This document shows, one piece after another, positions 44,102 through 53,520 of a stretch of 64,000 bases of DNA (position 1 is its first letter; every line of letters begins with the position of its first letter). The DNA lies in NCBI GenBank assembly GCA_947488295.1, contig CANKYU010000001.1:186001-250000 (forward strand), written 5' to 3'. A program made the position numbers and the translations under genes. Below the pieces are notes generated by a model. It was not told the DNA's origin. It was given only the letters and a program-made list of their open reading frames with translations, and searched no databases. The stretch comes from an uncultured Anderseniella sp. (GTDB taxonomy: Bacteria; Pseudomonadota; Alphaproteobacteria; Rhizobiales; Aestuariivirgaceae).

Positions 44102-45132
44102 ACAACCTGAAAGTGGCCGTGGTCGGCGCGGGTTATTTCGCCCAACTGCACCATGAGGCCTGGATGCGCATGGATCGTGTCGAACTGGCCGGTATTTGCG
44201 ACATGAATGCGGAGGCTGCCGAAACAGCCGCCAAGACCCATGGTGTTGCCGCCTATACGGATGTGGCTGACATGCTGGCCGACACCCGGCCCGACCTGGT
44301 GGATATCGTCACGCCGCCGCCGTCACATCTGGCTCTGATCCGGACCTGCATGGACAATAATGTTGCAGTGATCTGCCAGAAACCGTTCTGCCAGACACCG
44401 GACGAGGCGCATGAAGCAGTTGTCTTGTCGCAAAAGGCCGGGCGTTTCATTGCCGTACATGAAAATTTTCGCTTCCAGCCCTGGTACCGCAAGACCAGGC
44501 AATTACTCGACGAAAAGGCGTTGGGGCAGGTCTACCAGATCACCTATCGCCTGCGACCCGGTGATGGGCAGGGGCCGGATGCCTATCTGGCGCGGCAACC
44601 GTATTTCCAGAAGATGCCGAAACTGCTGATCCATGAAACCGGCGTGCACTGGATCGATACCTTTCGTTATCTGTTCGGCAATCCGACAGCGGTTCTGGCG
44701 GACTTGCGGCGCCTCAACCCGGTCATTGCCGGAGAAGATGCCGGCATTGTCCTGTTCGACCTTCCCGACGGTGTGCGCGGTGTGCTGGACGGCAACAGGC
44801 TGGCTGATCATGCAGCAGACAATACACGCCGCACCATGGGTGAGATGCTGATCGAGGGCGCTGAGGCCAGTTTGCGGCTTACCGGGCAGGGTGAATTGTG
44901 GTTGCGTCAACACGGCAGCATTGCGGAGACACGGGTGCCATGCGATTTTGTGGATACGGTGTTTGGCGGTGACTGCGTGTTCAACCTGTGTGCCCACGTA
45001 GCCGACCACATGCTGGACGGAGCTGAGCTGGAAAACGAAGCGTCGGATTACCTTGTGGTGCAGGCCGCTGAACGTGCTGCTTATCTGTCCACGGAAAAAC
45101 GGTGCTGGATTGAGGTGGCGAGTTGCCTATAA
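44098..45132 (+). CDS. Gfo/Idh/MocA family oxidoreductase
   Basis: A 344-residue NAD(P)-dependent sugar dehydrogenase. The Rossmann loop is VVGAGYFAQLHHEAW. DIVTPPPSHLALI, the EKP-like catalytic segment (here CQKPFCQTPDEA, with Gln replacing the usual Glu) and HENFRFQPWYRKTRQLL follow, and HETGVHWIDTFRYLFG is in the C-terminal domain. It probably oxidises a hexose or pentose to the lactone for the SMP-30 enzyme. ATGA overlap with the preceding gene places it last in the sugar-acid operon. Substrate is not deducible. Confidence 0.9.
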   Translation: MNNLKVAVVGAGYFAQLHHEAWMRMDRVELAGICDMNAEAAETAAKTHGVAAYTDVADMLADTRPDLVDIVTPPPSHLALIRTCMDNNVAVICQKPFCQTPDEAHEAVVLSQKAGRFIAVHENFRFQPWYRKTRQLLDEKALGQVYQITYRLRPGDGQGPDAYLARQPYFQKMPKLLIHETGVHWIDTFRYLFGNPTAVLADLRRLNPVIAGEDAGIVLFDLPDGVRGVLDGNRLADHAADNTRRTMGEMLIEGAEASLRLTGQGELWLRQHGSIAETRVPCDFVDTVFGGDCVFNLCAHVADHMLDGAELENEASDYLVVQAAERAAYLSTEKRCWIEVASCL

Positions 45133-45199
45133 CAGGTGGGCAATCGATCGATTGAGTCTATAACGTCCTGATGTAATGCAATTTTGACTGGTAAGTTTC

Positions 45200-45958
45200 G
45201 TGGAACTGACACTTGAATCAGCCTTCTCCACCGGCGGAATGGTGGGGCACTTTGCGTATTTGCTGCTGGTGGTGTCGATGCTCATGCGACGCATGTTCAT
45301 GCTGCGGATTTTCGTCATCCTGTCGGCAACGATTGCAATCGCCTATGCACTGTTCTGGCTGAAAGACCCGATAGGTGTTTTCTGGGAAAGCCTGCTTGTA
45401 GTGGTCAACGCGGTTCAGCTTGCCATCACCTGGCACCAGAACCGCTCGGCGCGGTTTTCCGAGGAAGAAACGGTGTTCATGCGAAACCATTTGCCGAGCC
45501 TGTCGATGTCCGATCGCCGCAAACTTCTCAATCGCGGCATCTGGATATCCGGTGACATCGGCACGGAGCTGACAACGGAAGGTCAGCCGGTCAGCCATCT
45601 GGTGTATCTTGCAACCGGGCAGGCGCTGGTGATTTCCGGGGGCCGTGCCGTAGCTGTGTGTGAACCCGGTGCATTCATCGGCGAGATGACGGCCCTGCGC
45701 GGCGAACCGGCAAGCGCAACCGTCAAGGTCAACAAGGCGGCGCGATACTGGGCCATCGAGGCCGACCAACTGCGTCAGCTGGTGAAGAAGAACACCGACA
45801 TCGGCGTGGCTCTTGAAGGCAGCTTCGCCCGCAATATGCGCGACAAGCTGGTGCGGTCGAACAAGTTCATCCAGGATTCAGGCGGTGTGATAAGCCCGTC
45901 GCCGCCCGGCGAACCGGTTCACAATGATGATCCCAAGCCCGGAGCCAGTGTGCCATGA
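45200..45958 (+). CDS. Membrane protein with Popeye-like cyclic-nucleotide-binding domain
   Basis: A 252-residue protein starting at GTG 45200. Three hydrophobic segments (about residues 14-32, 34-53 and 58-76) are followed by a cytosolic beta-roll domain (about 95-210) with GDIGTELTTEGQPVSHLVYLATGQALV and CEPGAFIGEMTALRGEPASATVKV. The phosphate-binding-cassette region GEMTALRGEPASATV resembles that of CRP-type domains, and three helices plus a roll is the layout of Popeye proteins. It may sense cAMP or another nucleotide at the membrane; the partner is unknown. Its stop overlaps the start of the ammonia-lyase fusion in ATGA, so the two are probably co-translated. Confidence 0.75.
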   Translation: MELTLESAFSTGGMVGHFAYLLLVVSMLMRRMFMLRIFVILSATIAIAYALFWLKDPIGVFWESLLVVVNAVQLAITWHQNRSARFSEEETVFMRNHLPSLSMSDRRKLLNRGIWISGDIGTELTTEGQPVSHLVYLATGQALVISGGRAVAVCEPGAFIGEMTALRGEPASATVKVNKAARYWAIEADQLRQLVKKNTDIGVALEGSFARNMRDKLVRSNKFIQDSGGVISPSPPGEPVHNDDPKPGASVP

Positions 45959-47850
45959 AACCAGCCAAGCCCGGTATCTCCTACAAGGGACAGGTGCACT
46001 CGAAACCATCTGACCTTGCGTCTGCCCTTGGCAATACCGGCGTCGATGTTGTGTCGTCGCCTGCCACCATCGGTTATCTCGAAATGGCTTGCTGTTATGC
46101 AATGGACCAGTTGTTCGATGAGGGTGAGGCTAGCGTCGGTGTGGGATTCGACATGCAGCATGTCGGTGCCGCCAATCCGGACCTGCCGGTTGATGTTGCT
46201 GCCGAACTGATCTCGGCCGATGGCCGCCGGTTGACATTTTCAGTGGAAGCGACGCAGGCCGGCAAGCAGATCATGACCGGCAAGCATCAGCGCGCGGTGG
46301 TAAATCTGGCCCGGCTTATCGCCGGCACAGCTGTCCCTGACGCGACGGATAAACCGCTGCGCCTGACCGGCAGGGGGTTGAGAGTTTCCGACGTGGAAGC
46401 TGTAGCCGTCGATGGCCGCCGGGTGGAAGTTGCGCAGGAATGCCGTGAGCGCATGGCAGAGGGGCGAGCCGTGGTGGAGCGCTACTTTACCGACAATATC
46501 CCCGCTTACGGCCTGAATACCGGCCTGGGCGTGCGGGCAACCGACATGCTGACGGCTGACGAGGCGGCGGAATTCTCAACCAGGATGGTTCGCGGCCGGG
46601 CCCAGGCGATCGGCGAACCTTTACCGGTTTCCGCGGCTCGTGCCGCGATGCTGGTCCGGCTGAACACGCTGCTGAGCGGCGAGGCCGGTGCCAGTCCGGC
46701 TGTTGCAGACGCTTTGCTCAATGCGCTGAATTCAGGGTTTACGCCGGTGGTGCCGGCAACCGGATCCATCGGTGCCGGGGACCTGGTGGTCATGGCTGCG
46801 ATCCCGCACGCCCTGGCGGGAGACGGCGATGCGTTTTTCGAGGGCGAGCGCATGCCGGGCGCGGACGCCTTGCGCAAGGCAGGCCTGGAGCCGCTGGTGC
46901 TGGGACCGAAAGACGGGCTGGTCCTGTGCAACAACCAGGCTCATTCGGCCGCGTTCGCCTGCCTGGCGGCACGCTCTGCCCGCACCGTGCTGGATGCCGC
47001 CAACATATCAGCAGCCCTGGTGATGGAAGGTTTCAGAGCCAATGTGTCGCCCCTTGGCTGCGCTGCCGCGGCCATCAGGCCGCAGGCCGGTCAGGTGGAA
47101 ACCGCCAAAACGTTTCGCGACCTTCTGGACGGCAGTGCCCTGATGCAGGAAGGCGCGGCGCGGCGGCTGCAGGATCCGATTTCCCTGCGTTCGATCATTC
47201 AGACCAACGGCGCCGTCCATGCAGCGCTGGAGGTACTGGAAGCCGCCATTGACGTTGAGATCAACCATGCACCAGATAATCCTGCGGTGCTTCTGGCCGA
47301 GAACCGGATTGTCTCAACCGGCAACTATCACACGCCATGGCTGAGCCAGGCGCTTGATACGACAGCGCGGACGCTCGCGGTTCTCGCCAACGACACTGTA
47401 TCGCGCATCCATCGGCTGTGTACGCCTGACATGTCGGGCCTTGCGCCGTTGCTGTCTTCGGCAGCAACCGACAGAGCCGGTTTCGGACCGCTGCTCAAGC
47501 CGGTTGAGGCTCTGCGGGCCAGCATCATTCATCTTGCCAACCCGGTGCCGGTTGTACCCAGTTTCAATGCTGTCGGCGTGGAGGACGCTGCCACGTTTAC
47601 ACCGCTGGCGGCATCGAAGCTGATGCAGTTGTGCGAGCAATTGAGCTATCTCCTGGCCTATGAATTGCTGGCCGGCGCCCAGGCGCTGGATCTGGCAGAA
47701 CCCGACGGCGTCGCGCCGCGAGTGGCTGAAGTACACAAGCAGGTGAGAGCCCTGTCGGCGTTTCTGGATGATGACCGGCCAATTGGCCGGGAGGTGGAGG
47801 CTGTTGCCTGCGAACTGGTCCTGATGGGTGGCCTGGCGAAAGGGCTCTAG
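45955..47850 (+). CDS. Fusion of hotdog thioesterase-like domain with aromatic-amino-acid ammonia-lyase-like domain, MIO serine missing
   Basis: A 631-residue protein. Residues 1-125 look like a fluoroacetyl-CoA-thioesterase-like hotdog domain (SSPATIGYLEMACCYAMDQL, GVGFDMQHVGAANPD, GKHQRAVVNL). Residues about 130-631 are HAL/PAL-like, with YGLNTGLG, NNQAHSAAF, LQDPISLRSI and PVVPSFNAVGVEDAATF. The normal MIO-forming segment reads G-S-V-G-A-S-G-D-L; here it reads TGSIGAGDLVVMAAI (about residue 275), one residue shorter, without the serine of Ala-Ser-Gly. The DNA (GGTGCCGGGGACCTG) confirms it. So the electrophilic MIO group probably cannot form. Function may be non-lyase, or use another chemistry. 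Overlaps the Popeye-like gene and, by four bases, the convergent cyclodeaminase-family gene. Confidence 0.8.
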   Translation: MKPAKPGISYKGQVHSKPSDLASALGNTGVDVVSSPATIGYLEMACCYAMDQLFDEGEASVGVGFDMQHVGAANPDLPVDVAAELISADGRRLTFSVEATQAGKQIMTGKHQRAVVNLARLIAGTAVPDATDKPLRLTGRGLRVSDVEAVAVDGRRVEVAQECRERMAEGRAVVERYFTDNIPAYGLNTGLGVRATDMLTADEAAEFSTRMVRGRAQAIGEPLPVSAARAAMLVRLNTLLSGEAGASPAVADALLNALNSGFTPVVPATGSIGAGDLVVMAAIPHALAGDGDAFFEGERMPGADALRKAGLEPLVLGPKDGLVLCNNQAHSAAFACLAARSARTVLDAANISAALVMEGFRANVSPLGCAAAAIRPQAGQVETAKTFRDLLDGSALMQEGAARRLQDPISLRSIIQTNGAVHAALEVLEAAIDVEINHAPDNPAVLLAENRIVSTGNYHTPWLSQALDTTARTLAVLANDTVSRIHRLCTPDMSGLAPLLSSAATDRAGFGPLLKPVEALRASIIHLANPVPVVPSFNAVGVEDAATFTPLAASKLMQLCEQLSYLLAYELLAGAQALDLAEPDGVAPRVAEVHKQVRALSAFLDDDRPIGREVEAVACELVLMGGLAKGL

Positions 47851-48857
47851 CGATAGACCAATTGCTGGCCTATCCCCAGTTTTTCAGCCTTTTTCAGCAT
47901 GGCGGCGCCCAGTGCAATGTCGGACAGTGACAGGCCGCGATGCCAGAACAGGATGGTTTCGTCATCACGTTCGCGGCCCGGTTTTGCGCCGGTGACGATC
48001 TGGCAGAGCTCGCCGTGCACGGTGTCTTCGGATACCAGGCCGGCATTGATATGCGGCCTTAAGGCTCCGAGCTTTCCGGCCCGGAACTGGCTGAAGTCAT
48101 CGATGACCACCTTGTCCATGATGTCCGTCATGCCGATATCCAGCGCGGACACGGTGCCATAAGGGATGACGCATGTGCCCGGTTTCACCCAGTCTGCCTT
48201 GAACAGTTCCTCGCGTTCGGCCAGCCTGGATGCCTCGACCATGATATCGGCGCCTTCCAGGCAATCGCGCCAGTTGTCGGTCACGATGATTTTCTTGCCC
48301 AGATCGGTTTCCAGTCTTGCCGCAAAGGCCTCGCGGCTTTCCGGACGCCGGGAATGCACCCTGATTTCGTCGAAATCATACAGGTGATCGAGCAGGCGGA
48401 CGTTCCAGTAGGCCGTGCCGCGGGCGCCGACATGGCCGAGGATCTTTGATCCCTTGCGCGCCAGATGCCTTGCGCCGATGGCGGTCAGTGCACCGGTGCG
48501 GGCATCGGTGATCAGGGTTGCATCGAGAATGGCGCGCGGCATGCCGGTTTGCGGATCAAACAGGTTTAACAGCGCCATTTCCGACGGCAGGCCTCTTTTG
48601 TAATTGTCGACATAATCACCGACAATTTTAACTCCGGCCAGATCGAGCGGCGCCACATAGCCGCGCAGTACATTGAAATGCCCGTTGAAGGCAGGGTCTG
48701 GTGTCAGATGCATGCGGGGTTCGATCACAGCACCATCCGGCGTGCCCTGGGCCACAAGACCCTGTTCGACCGCAGCGATTATTTCATCATTGGTCATGGC
48801 CAGCCGGTCGATATCGGGCCCGCTCAGCCAGGTCAGTTTCACAGGTTCATTGTTCAT
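47847..48857 (-). CDS. Ornithine cyclodeaminase/mu-crystallin family protein
   Basis: A 336-residue NAD(P)-binding protein. [44 protein letters not shown] (in pieces) is the family core; [16 protein letters not shown] carries the Rossmann loop, with Ala-Arg-Gly in place of the usual Gly-x-Gly. Members include ornithine cyclodeaminase, ketimine reductases and the pyrroline-2-carboxylate reductases that follow cis-3-hydroxyproline dehydratase. Since aconitase X is encoded 4.2 kb away, the last role is attractive. The gene overlaps the CysNC stop by four bases on the same strand, so it shares that transcript. Confidence 0.85.
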   Translation of the reverse strand: MNNEPVKLTWLSGPDIDRLAMTNDEIIAAVEQGLVAQGTPDGAVIEPRMHLTPDPAFNGHFNVLRGYVAPLDLAGVKIVGDYVDNYKRGLPSEMALLNLFDPQTGMPRAILDATLITDARTGALTAIGARHLARKGSKILGHVGARGTAYWNVRLLDHLYDFDEIRVHSRRPESREAFAARLETDLGKKIIVTDNWRDCLEGADIMVEASRLAEREELFKADWVKPGTCVIPYGTVSALDIGMTDIMDKVVIDDFSQFRAGKLGALRPHINAGLVSEDTVHGELCQIVTGAKPGRERDDETILFWHRGLSLSDIALGAAMLKKAEKLGIGQQLVYR

Positions 48858-50758
48858 GCCGGTTTCAGTCTTCCGCTGTTCTCCAGGTGATCAACAATCT
48901 CCCCGGCGGTTATTTCGGGTGACTTTTCCGCCGTGTTGATGGTGATTTCGGCATTTTCCGGCTTTTCGTAATCGCTGTCGATGCCGGTGAAATTCTTGAT
49001 CTCGCCGGCACGGGCCTTGGCGTACAGTCCCTTCACGTCGCGGGCTTCACAGACCTCCAGAGGCGTGTCGACATGGACTTCGATGAACTCACCGTCCTCC
49101 AGCATGTCGCGCGCCATGCGGCGCTCCGCCCGGAACGGAGAGATGAAGGATACCAGGACGATGAGGCCGGCATCCGCCATCAGTTTCGACACCTCGGAGA
49201 CGCGGCGGATGTTCTCCACCCGGTCGGCATCGGTGAAGCCCAGGTCGTGGTTGAGGCCATGGCGCACATTGTCGCCATCGAGCAGATAGGTGTGATGGCC
49301 CATGGCAGTGAGGCGCTTTTCGACTATGTTCGCGACGGTCGACTTGCCGGAGCCTGACAGGCCGGTGAACCACAGCACCGTTGACTGCTGGTTCTTGGTG
49401 GCGGCGCGTGTCCCCTTGTTGATATCAAGTGCCTGCCAGTGAATGTTGCTGGCCCGTCTGAGCGCAAAGTTGATCAGTCCGAGACCGACCGTCGTGTTGC
49501 TGATGCGGTCAATGATAATGAAGCCACCCAGGTCGCGGTTGTCGACATAGGCGGTGAACGGCAATTGCTCATCAAGGTTGATATTGCACATGCCGATCTG
49601 ATTGAGTTCCAGGGTCTTTGCGGCGGTGTGCTCCAGCGTGTTGACGTTGACCTCGTATTTGGGTTGCGCGAATTGCGCCGACACTGTGCGGGCACCCTGC
49701 TTTACCAGGTAGGGCCTGCCTGGCAGCATGGGTTCATCGCCCATCCACAGTATCTGGGCCTCAAACTGGTCAGCGACCTCCACCGGGTCATCGGCGGAGC
49801 AAATGACGCTGCCGCGGCCGGCTTCGATTTCGTCAACCAGTGTCACCATAATGGCCTGACCGGCTTGCGCCTGCTCCAGATCGCCACCGTGGGTAACGAT
49901 GCGGGCAATCCTGCTTTCACGTGCTGACGGCAGCACTTTCACCTTGTCGCCCGGCTTAAGCGTGCCTGATACCAGGGTACCGGCAAAGCCCCGGAAGGTG
50001 CTGTCGGGACGGCTTACCAACTGAACCGGCAGGCGGGCGGGCTGGTCATGATCGGGATGCGCCATATCCACGGTTTCGAGATGCTGTAGCAGGCACGGAC
50101 CGTCATACCAGGGCGTTTCAGGGCTGTTTTTGGCAACATTGCAACCGGTCAGTGCGGACACCGGAATGCAGGTCACATGGTCTGCCCCGATCTCCTTGGC
50201 GAACGCGATAAAGTCCGCTTCGATGGTGCGATAGGTGGCTTCGTCATTGTCCACCAGGTCCATCTTGTTGACCGCAAGCACCAGTTGCCGGATGCCGAGC
50301 AGTGTCACGATGTAGGCATGGCGGCGGGTTTGGGTCAGGATGCCCCTGGTTGCATCGACCAGCAGCACCGCAAGGTCAGCGGTTGACGCGGCGGTGGCCA
50401 TGTTGCGGGTGTATTGTTCGTGGCCCTGCGTGTCGGCCACCATGAACTTGCGGCTGGGTGTGGTGAACGCACGGTAGGCGACATCAATGGTCGTGCCCTG
50501 TTGAGGTTCGGCGGCAAGCCCGTCAACCAGCAATGCGAAGTCAACATTGTCACCTTGCGTGCCGATGGGGCCGGAGCTTGCTTCAGGGGCCGATGACTGG
50601 TCGTCAGGGGTCAGTTTCGCATCATACAACATCCGGCCGATCAGGGTGGACTTGCCGTCACCCGCCGATCCGCAGGTAATGAAGCGCAGCCCGTCCGTGG
50701 CTGACTGCCCGACCAGGTAGGCTTCGACATTGTCGGCAGTGAGGTCAGGGGTCTGCAT
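48854..50758 (-). CDS. cysNC: Bifunctional sulfate adenylyltransferase subunit 1 / adenylylsulfate kinase (CysN-CysC)
   Basis: A 634-residue fusion. The GTPase half has [15 protein letters not shown] (G1), [12 protein letters not shown] (G3) and NKMDLVD (G4), then two beta-barrel domains. The kinase half starts at about residue 440 with the P-loop [12 protein letters not shown], followed by [16 protein letters not shown] and the family C-terminus. CysN needs CysD to form APS from sulfate and ATP; CysC then makes PAPS. Its ATG at 50758 shares one base with the TGA of the cysD remnant, so coupling is preserved although cysD is broken. The kinase half could still act alone. Confidence 0.93.
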   Translation of the reverse strand: MQTPDLTADNVEAYLVGQSATDGLRFITCGSAGDGKSTLIGRMLYDAKLTPDDQSSAPEASSGPIGTQGDNVDFALLVDGLAAEPQQGTTIDVAYRAFTTPSRKFMVADTQGHEQYTRNMATAASTADLAVLLVDATRGILTQTRRHAYIVTLLGIRQLVLAVNKMDLVDNDEATYRTIEADFIAFAKEIGADHVTCIPVSALTGCNVAKNSPETPWYDGPCLLQHLETVDMAHPDHDQPARLPVQLVSRPDSTFRGFAGTLVSGTLKPGDKVKVLPSARESRIARIVTHGGDLEQAQAGQAIMVTLVDEIEAGRGSVICSADDPVEVADQFEAQILWMGDEPMLPGRPYLVKQGARTVSAQFAQPKYEVNVNTLEHTAAKTLELNQIGMCNINLDEQLPFTAYVDNRDLGGFIIIDRISNTTVGLGLINFALRRASNIHWQALDINKGTRAATKNQQSTVLWFTGLSGSGKSTVANIVEKRLTAMGHHTYLLDGDNVRHGLNHDLGFTDADRVENIRRVSEVSKLMADAGLIVLVSFISPFRAERRMARDMLEDGEFIEVHVDTPLEVCEARDVKGLYAKARAGEIKNFTGIDSDYEKPENAEITINTAEKSPEITAGEIVDHLENSGRLKPA

Positions 50759-50928
50759 CAGAAATAACCTTCCTGCTTCTTGTTTTTCATCGATTCGGGA
50801 TGGTCGCGGTCCATGACCCGGCCAGCCCCGCGTTTCAAAACCAGCCTTTGCGCGGCGATTTCGTCCATGATGTGAATGCTTTCAGCTTCCAGTTGTTGCA
50901 GATGGTTTGGTTTGAATAGTCGGGTCAA
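50758..50928 (-). pseudogene. cysD: Remnant of cysD with large internal deletion (56 codons left of about 300)
   Basis: An intact frame runs from TTG 50928, preceded by AAAGGA 9 bases upstream, to TGA at 50758. Its first half, [19 protein letters not shown], matches the N-terminus of CysD (HL-x2[15 protein letters not shown]). Its end, [21 protein letters not shown] in pieces GRVMDRD, ESM, KKQEGYF, matches the extreme CysD C-terminus. The whole PP-loop ATP pyrophosphatase core (SGGKDS-type motif included) is absent. Junction lies near residues 20-28. The gene therefore cannot supply the sulfate adenylyltransferase catalytic subunit, yet the start, stop and coupling to cysNC are kept. A real in-frame deletion or an assembly artefact are both possible. 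Confidence 0.82.
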
Positions 50929-51098
50929 TAACTACTTCCTTTGGTATAAGGGCTGGTTTCATCTTGGTTTGGAGAAATTGTCAATGAGTGTCCCGTAATG
51001 CCAAGAATTTGTCCTCGCTGGTCATGTTGGCGATGTGGTGCGGGCCTAGCGTTCAAGGGGCAAGCAACGACCGTGTTTGCCAGCCAAAGGACGCTATC

Positions 51099-52643
51099 AT
51101 GTCAGCACGCGAAGGTGGAAGACGCAGAGCAAGGGGCGGCAGTCGGCCGGACCGGTCTGCGGGACAATTGCCGCAACCGATCGGGGTATTCCGAAATCCG
51201 CTGCCGCCTGTCGAGCTGCTCGGCCAGGATGATCTCAACCGGCTGATTGATGCAGCATTCAGGGTATTGCAGGAATCCGGCCTGGAATTCCTGTCCGCCC
51301 GATGCCTGGACATACTGGATAAGAACGGCTGCGCAGTTGATCGCGAAACCGGCGTGGCGCGCATGGATCGTGCAACGGTTGAACACTTTGTCGGCCTTGC
51401 GCCGGAAACCTTCGCCGTGCATGGACGCAACCCTGAGCGCAATACGGTGATGGGCGGCAACTACATCAACTTCAACACTGTCGGGTCACCGCCCAACATC
51501 AACGACCTGGATAATGGCCGGCGCCCGGGCACTTACGATGCGCTTGTTGATCTGGTGAAGCTGAACCATGCGCTCGGCGTGTGTCACACCATGGGTGGCT
51601 CCATCGTAGAGCCGATGGACCTGCCGGTGCCGACCCGGCATCTGGACAATGCCTATGCCATTTTGAAATACACTGACCGCTCGGCGTTTGTGCGCACGGT
51701 ATCGGAGTTCCGGGCGCGCGACGCCATCGAGATGGTGGCCATTGCGCGTGGAGTCAGCCTTGACCAGCTCAAGACCGAGTGCTCACTGCTGACATCGTTC
51801 AATGTCAACAGTCCGCGCCGCGTGGATGAGGAACTGCTCGACGGCCTGTTGTGTTTCGGTGAATATGGCCAGGCGGTGGCTGTTACGCCGTTCACGCTGG
51901 CCGGAGCCATGAGCCCGGTGACGGTGGCCGGAGCGCTGGTGCAGCAGACTGCAGAAGCGCTGGCGGTGATCGCCCTGTCACAGATGGCCAATCCGGGCGC
52001 ACCGGTGATGTTTGGCGGGTTTACCTCCAATGTGGACATGAAGTCCGGCGCGCCTGCCTTCGGGACGCCGGAATATGTCAAGGCGGTGCTGATCGGCGGC
52101 CAGATCGCGCGCTATTTCAAACTGCCGTACCGGTCTTCAAACGTGAACGCGTCCAACTGTGTGGATGCGCAGTCAACCTATGAGACCGCCATGTCTTTGT
52201 GGGCGGTGATCATGGGGCATGCCAATGTCGTGCACCATGGCCTGGGCTGGCTTGAAGGCGGACTGTCGGCCTCCATGGAGAAGTGTGTGATCGACGCTGA
52301 AATGATCCGGCAATGGGTTGCTGCACTGGCGCCCATGGACATGAGTGACGAGGCGCTGGGTGTGGACGCAATAGCCGGTGTGGAACCGGGCGGGCACTTC
52401 TTTGGTGAACAGCACACGCTGGACCGGTTTGAGACGGCATTTTACCAGCCGATGGTGTCGGACTGGCGCAACTTTGAGAACTGGGAAGAGGCCGGTTCCA
52501 AAACCGCCACCGAGCGTGCCAATGTCGTCTGGAAGCAGATGCTGGAGGTTTACGAAGAACCGCCCATGGACGACGCGGTGGATGAGGCCCTGAAAGACTA
52601 CATGACCCGCCGCAAGCATGAGTTGAGGAATGTAGAACCCTGA
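51099..52643 (+). CDS. Trimethylamine methyltransferase family protein (MttB, non-pyrrolysine type)
   Basis: A 514-residue TIM-barrel corrinoid-dependent methyltransferase homologue. Markers are LLGQDDLNRLIDAAFRVLQESGLEFLS, NPERNTVMGGNYINFNTVGSPPNI, GGFTSNVDMKSGAPAFGTPE and HHGLGWLEGGLSASMEKCVIDAEM. No in-frame amber codon occurs, so it is the non-pyrrolysine branch whose studied members demethylate glycine betaine, proline betaine or carnitine-like substrates. ATG 51099 with AAAGGA 8 bases upstream is preferred over frames extending to 50988. The basic, low-complexity N-terminus (EGGRRRARGGSRPDRS) is common in alphaproteobacterial copies. No corrinoid protein is adjacent. Confidence 0.9.
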   Translation: MSAREGGRRRARGGSRPDRSAGQLPQPIGVFRNPLPPVELLGQDDLNRLIDAAFRVLQESGLEFLSARCLDILDKNGCAVDRETGVARMDRATVEHFVGLAPETFAVHGRNPERNTVMGGNYINFNTVGSPPNINDLDNGRRPGTYDALVDLVKLNHALGVCHTMGGSIVEPMDLPVPTRHLDNAYAILKYTDRSAFVRTVSEFRARDAIEMVAIARGVSLDQLKTECSLLTSFNVNSPRRVDEELLDGLLCFGEYGQAVAVTPFTLAGAMSPVTVAGALVQQTAEALAVIALSQMANPGAPVMFGGFTSNVDMKSGAPAFGTPEYVKAVLIGGQIARYFKLPYRSSNVNASNCVDAQSTYETAMSLWAVIMGHANVVHHGLGWLEGGLSASMEKCVIDAEMIRQWVAALAPMDMSDEALGVDAIAGVEPGGHFFGEQHTLDRFETAFYQPMVSDWRNFENWEEAGSKTATERANVVWKQMLEVYEEPPMDDAVDEALKDYMTRRKHELRNVEP

Positions 52644-52658
52644 AGTGGTCAGGGCGAT

Positions 52659-53051
52659 CTATTCCTCGGTGCGGCCGGTGTCGTCACGGTCGCGGTCGTA
52701 TCGGTTTGCGATTGGAAACGGCGGCAACCAGGCCTCGCGGCGGATGACCCAGCTTTCGTAGGTCGGCATCAACCGGTCGGGGGCATCCAGGGACCCCAGG
52801 TTCACCTCGATTTCGTCCGCCGAGCGGGCGAAAACGGACGACCCGCAGCGGGGACAGAAGAACCGGCCGGCATAGTCTCTCGTTTCGCCGTGTATCGTCA
52901 CTGCATCTTCGGGAAAGATCGCGGACGCGTGAAAAAGCGCCCCGTGATGCTTGCGGCAGTCGAGACAGTGACAGAGACCGACACGGTAAGGCTGGCCCGA
53001 CGCCACGATGCGGACATTGCCGCATGTGCAACCGCCTGTGAACTTATCCAT
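52659..53051 (-). CDS. GFA-family (Mss4-like) zinc protein
   Basis: A 130-residue protein of the glutathione-dependent formaldehyde-activating enzyme (CENP-V/GFA) family. Zinc ligands are visible in GGCTCGNVRI, LCHCLDCRKHHGALF and RFFCPRCGSSVF. The family fold is a small beta structure with two zinc sites; many members are not proven enzymes. It lies between MttB, which would release methyl groups, and the aconitase X genes, but is oriented against MttB. Formaldehyde handling is only a guess. Confidence 0.9.
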   Translation of the reverse strand: MDKFTGGCTCGNVRIVASGQPYRVGLCHCLDCRKHHGALFHASAIFPEDAVTIHGETRDYAGRFFCPRCGSSVFARSADEIEVNLGSLDAPDRLMPTYESWVIRREAWLPPFPIANRYDRDRDDTGRTEE

Positions 53052-53109
53052 GCCTGGTTTCCTCCTAAGTCAATTGGATTGAACGGTTACACCGAACAGC
53101 GCCTTGCGG

Positions 53110-53520
53110 CTAGACGATAATCTGTCCTTCGGAAGTCACGCTCGCCTGTCCGGCATGGCGCAGAGAAGCAAACCCTGCGCCTGACAATTCCAGCACCGGA
53201 CAGATCAGCCCGTACAGTTTTTCAGCCACGGCGGCACCGATCATAACATTGGCGTCGCCTGCCTGCATGATGACCGCTCGTGGTGCGGTGCCGAGGCGAA
53301 TGGCCTCGGCCACGCCGCCGGGCGTGCCGCCGGAGCCTCGCGTGCCGGGCAGGACCAGGATCGTCCCTGTCAGGCACTTGCCGTTTTGCGGGTGATTGTT
53401 GTCGACGATGATGCCGGTTGCCGGATCGAACCCGCCCCAGAAACTCAGTGGTTCATCAAGCCACAACACCGGCCCGTCAGCGGTTCCCTCATACAGTACC
53501 CTTGCTTGCAGCACAGCCAT
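53110..53520 (-). CDS. Aconitase X swivel (small) subunit, DUF126
   Basis: A 136-residue swivel domain of aconitase X. LWLDEPLSFWGGFDPATGIIVDNNHPQNGKCLTG in pieces is the family start; LVLPGTRGSGGTPGGVAEAI carries the conserved TRGS serine used in catalysis, and the C-terminal strand-rich part follows. ATG 53520 shares one base with the TGA of the large subunit, so both are co-translated. The two-gene form corresponds to the type II enzymes, of which some are cis-3-hydroxy-L-proline dehydratases. Confidence 0.9.
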   Translation of the reverse strand: MAVLQARVLYEGTADGPVLWLDEPLSFWGGFDPATGIIVDNNHPQNGKCLTGTILVLPGTRGSGGTPGGVAEAIRLGTAPRAVIMQAGDANVMIGAAVAEKLYGLICPVLELSGAGFASLRHAGQASVTSEGQIIV

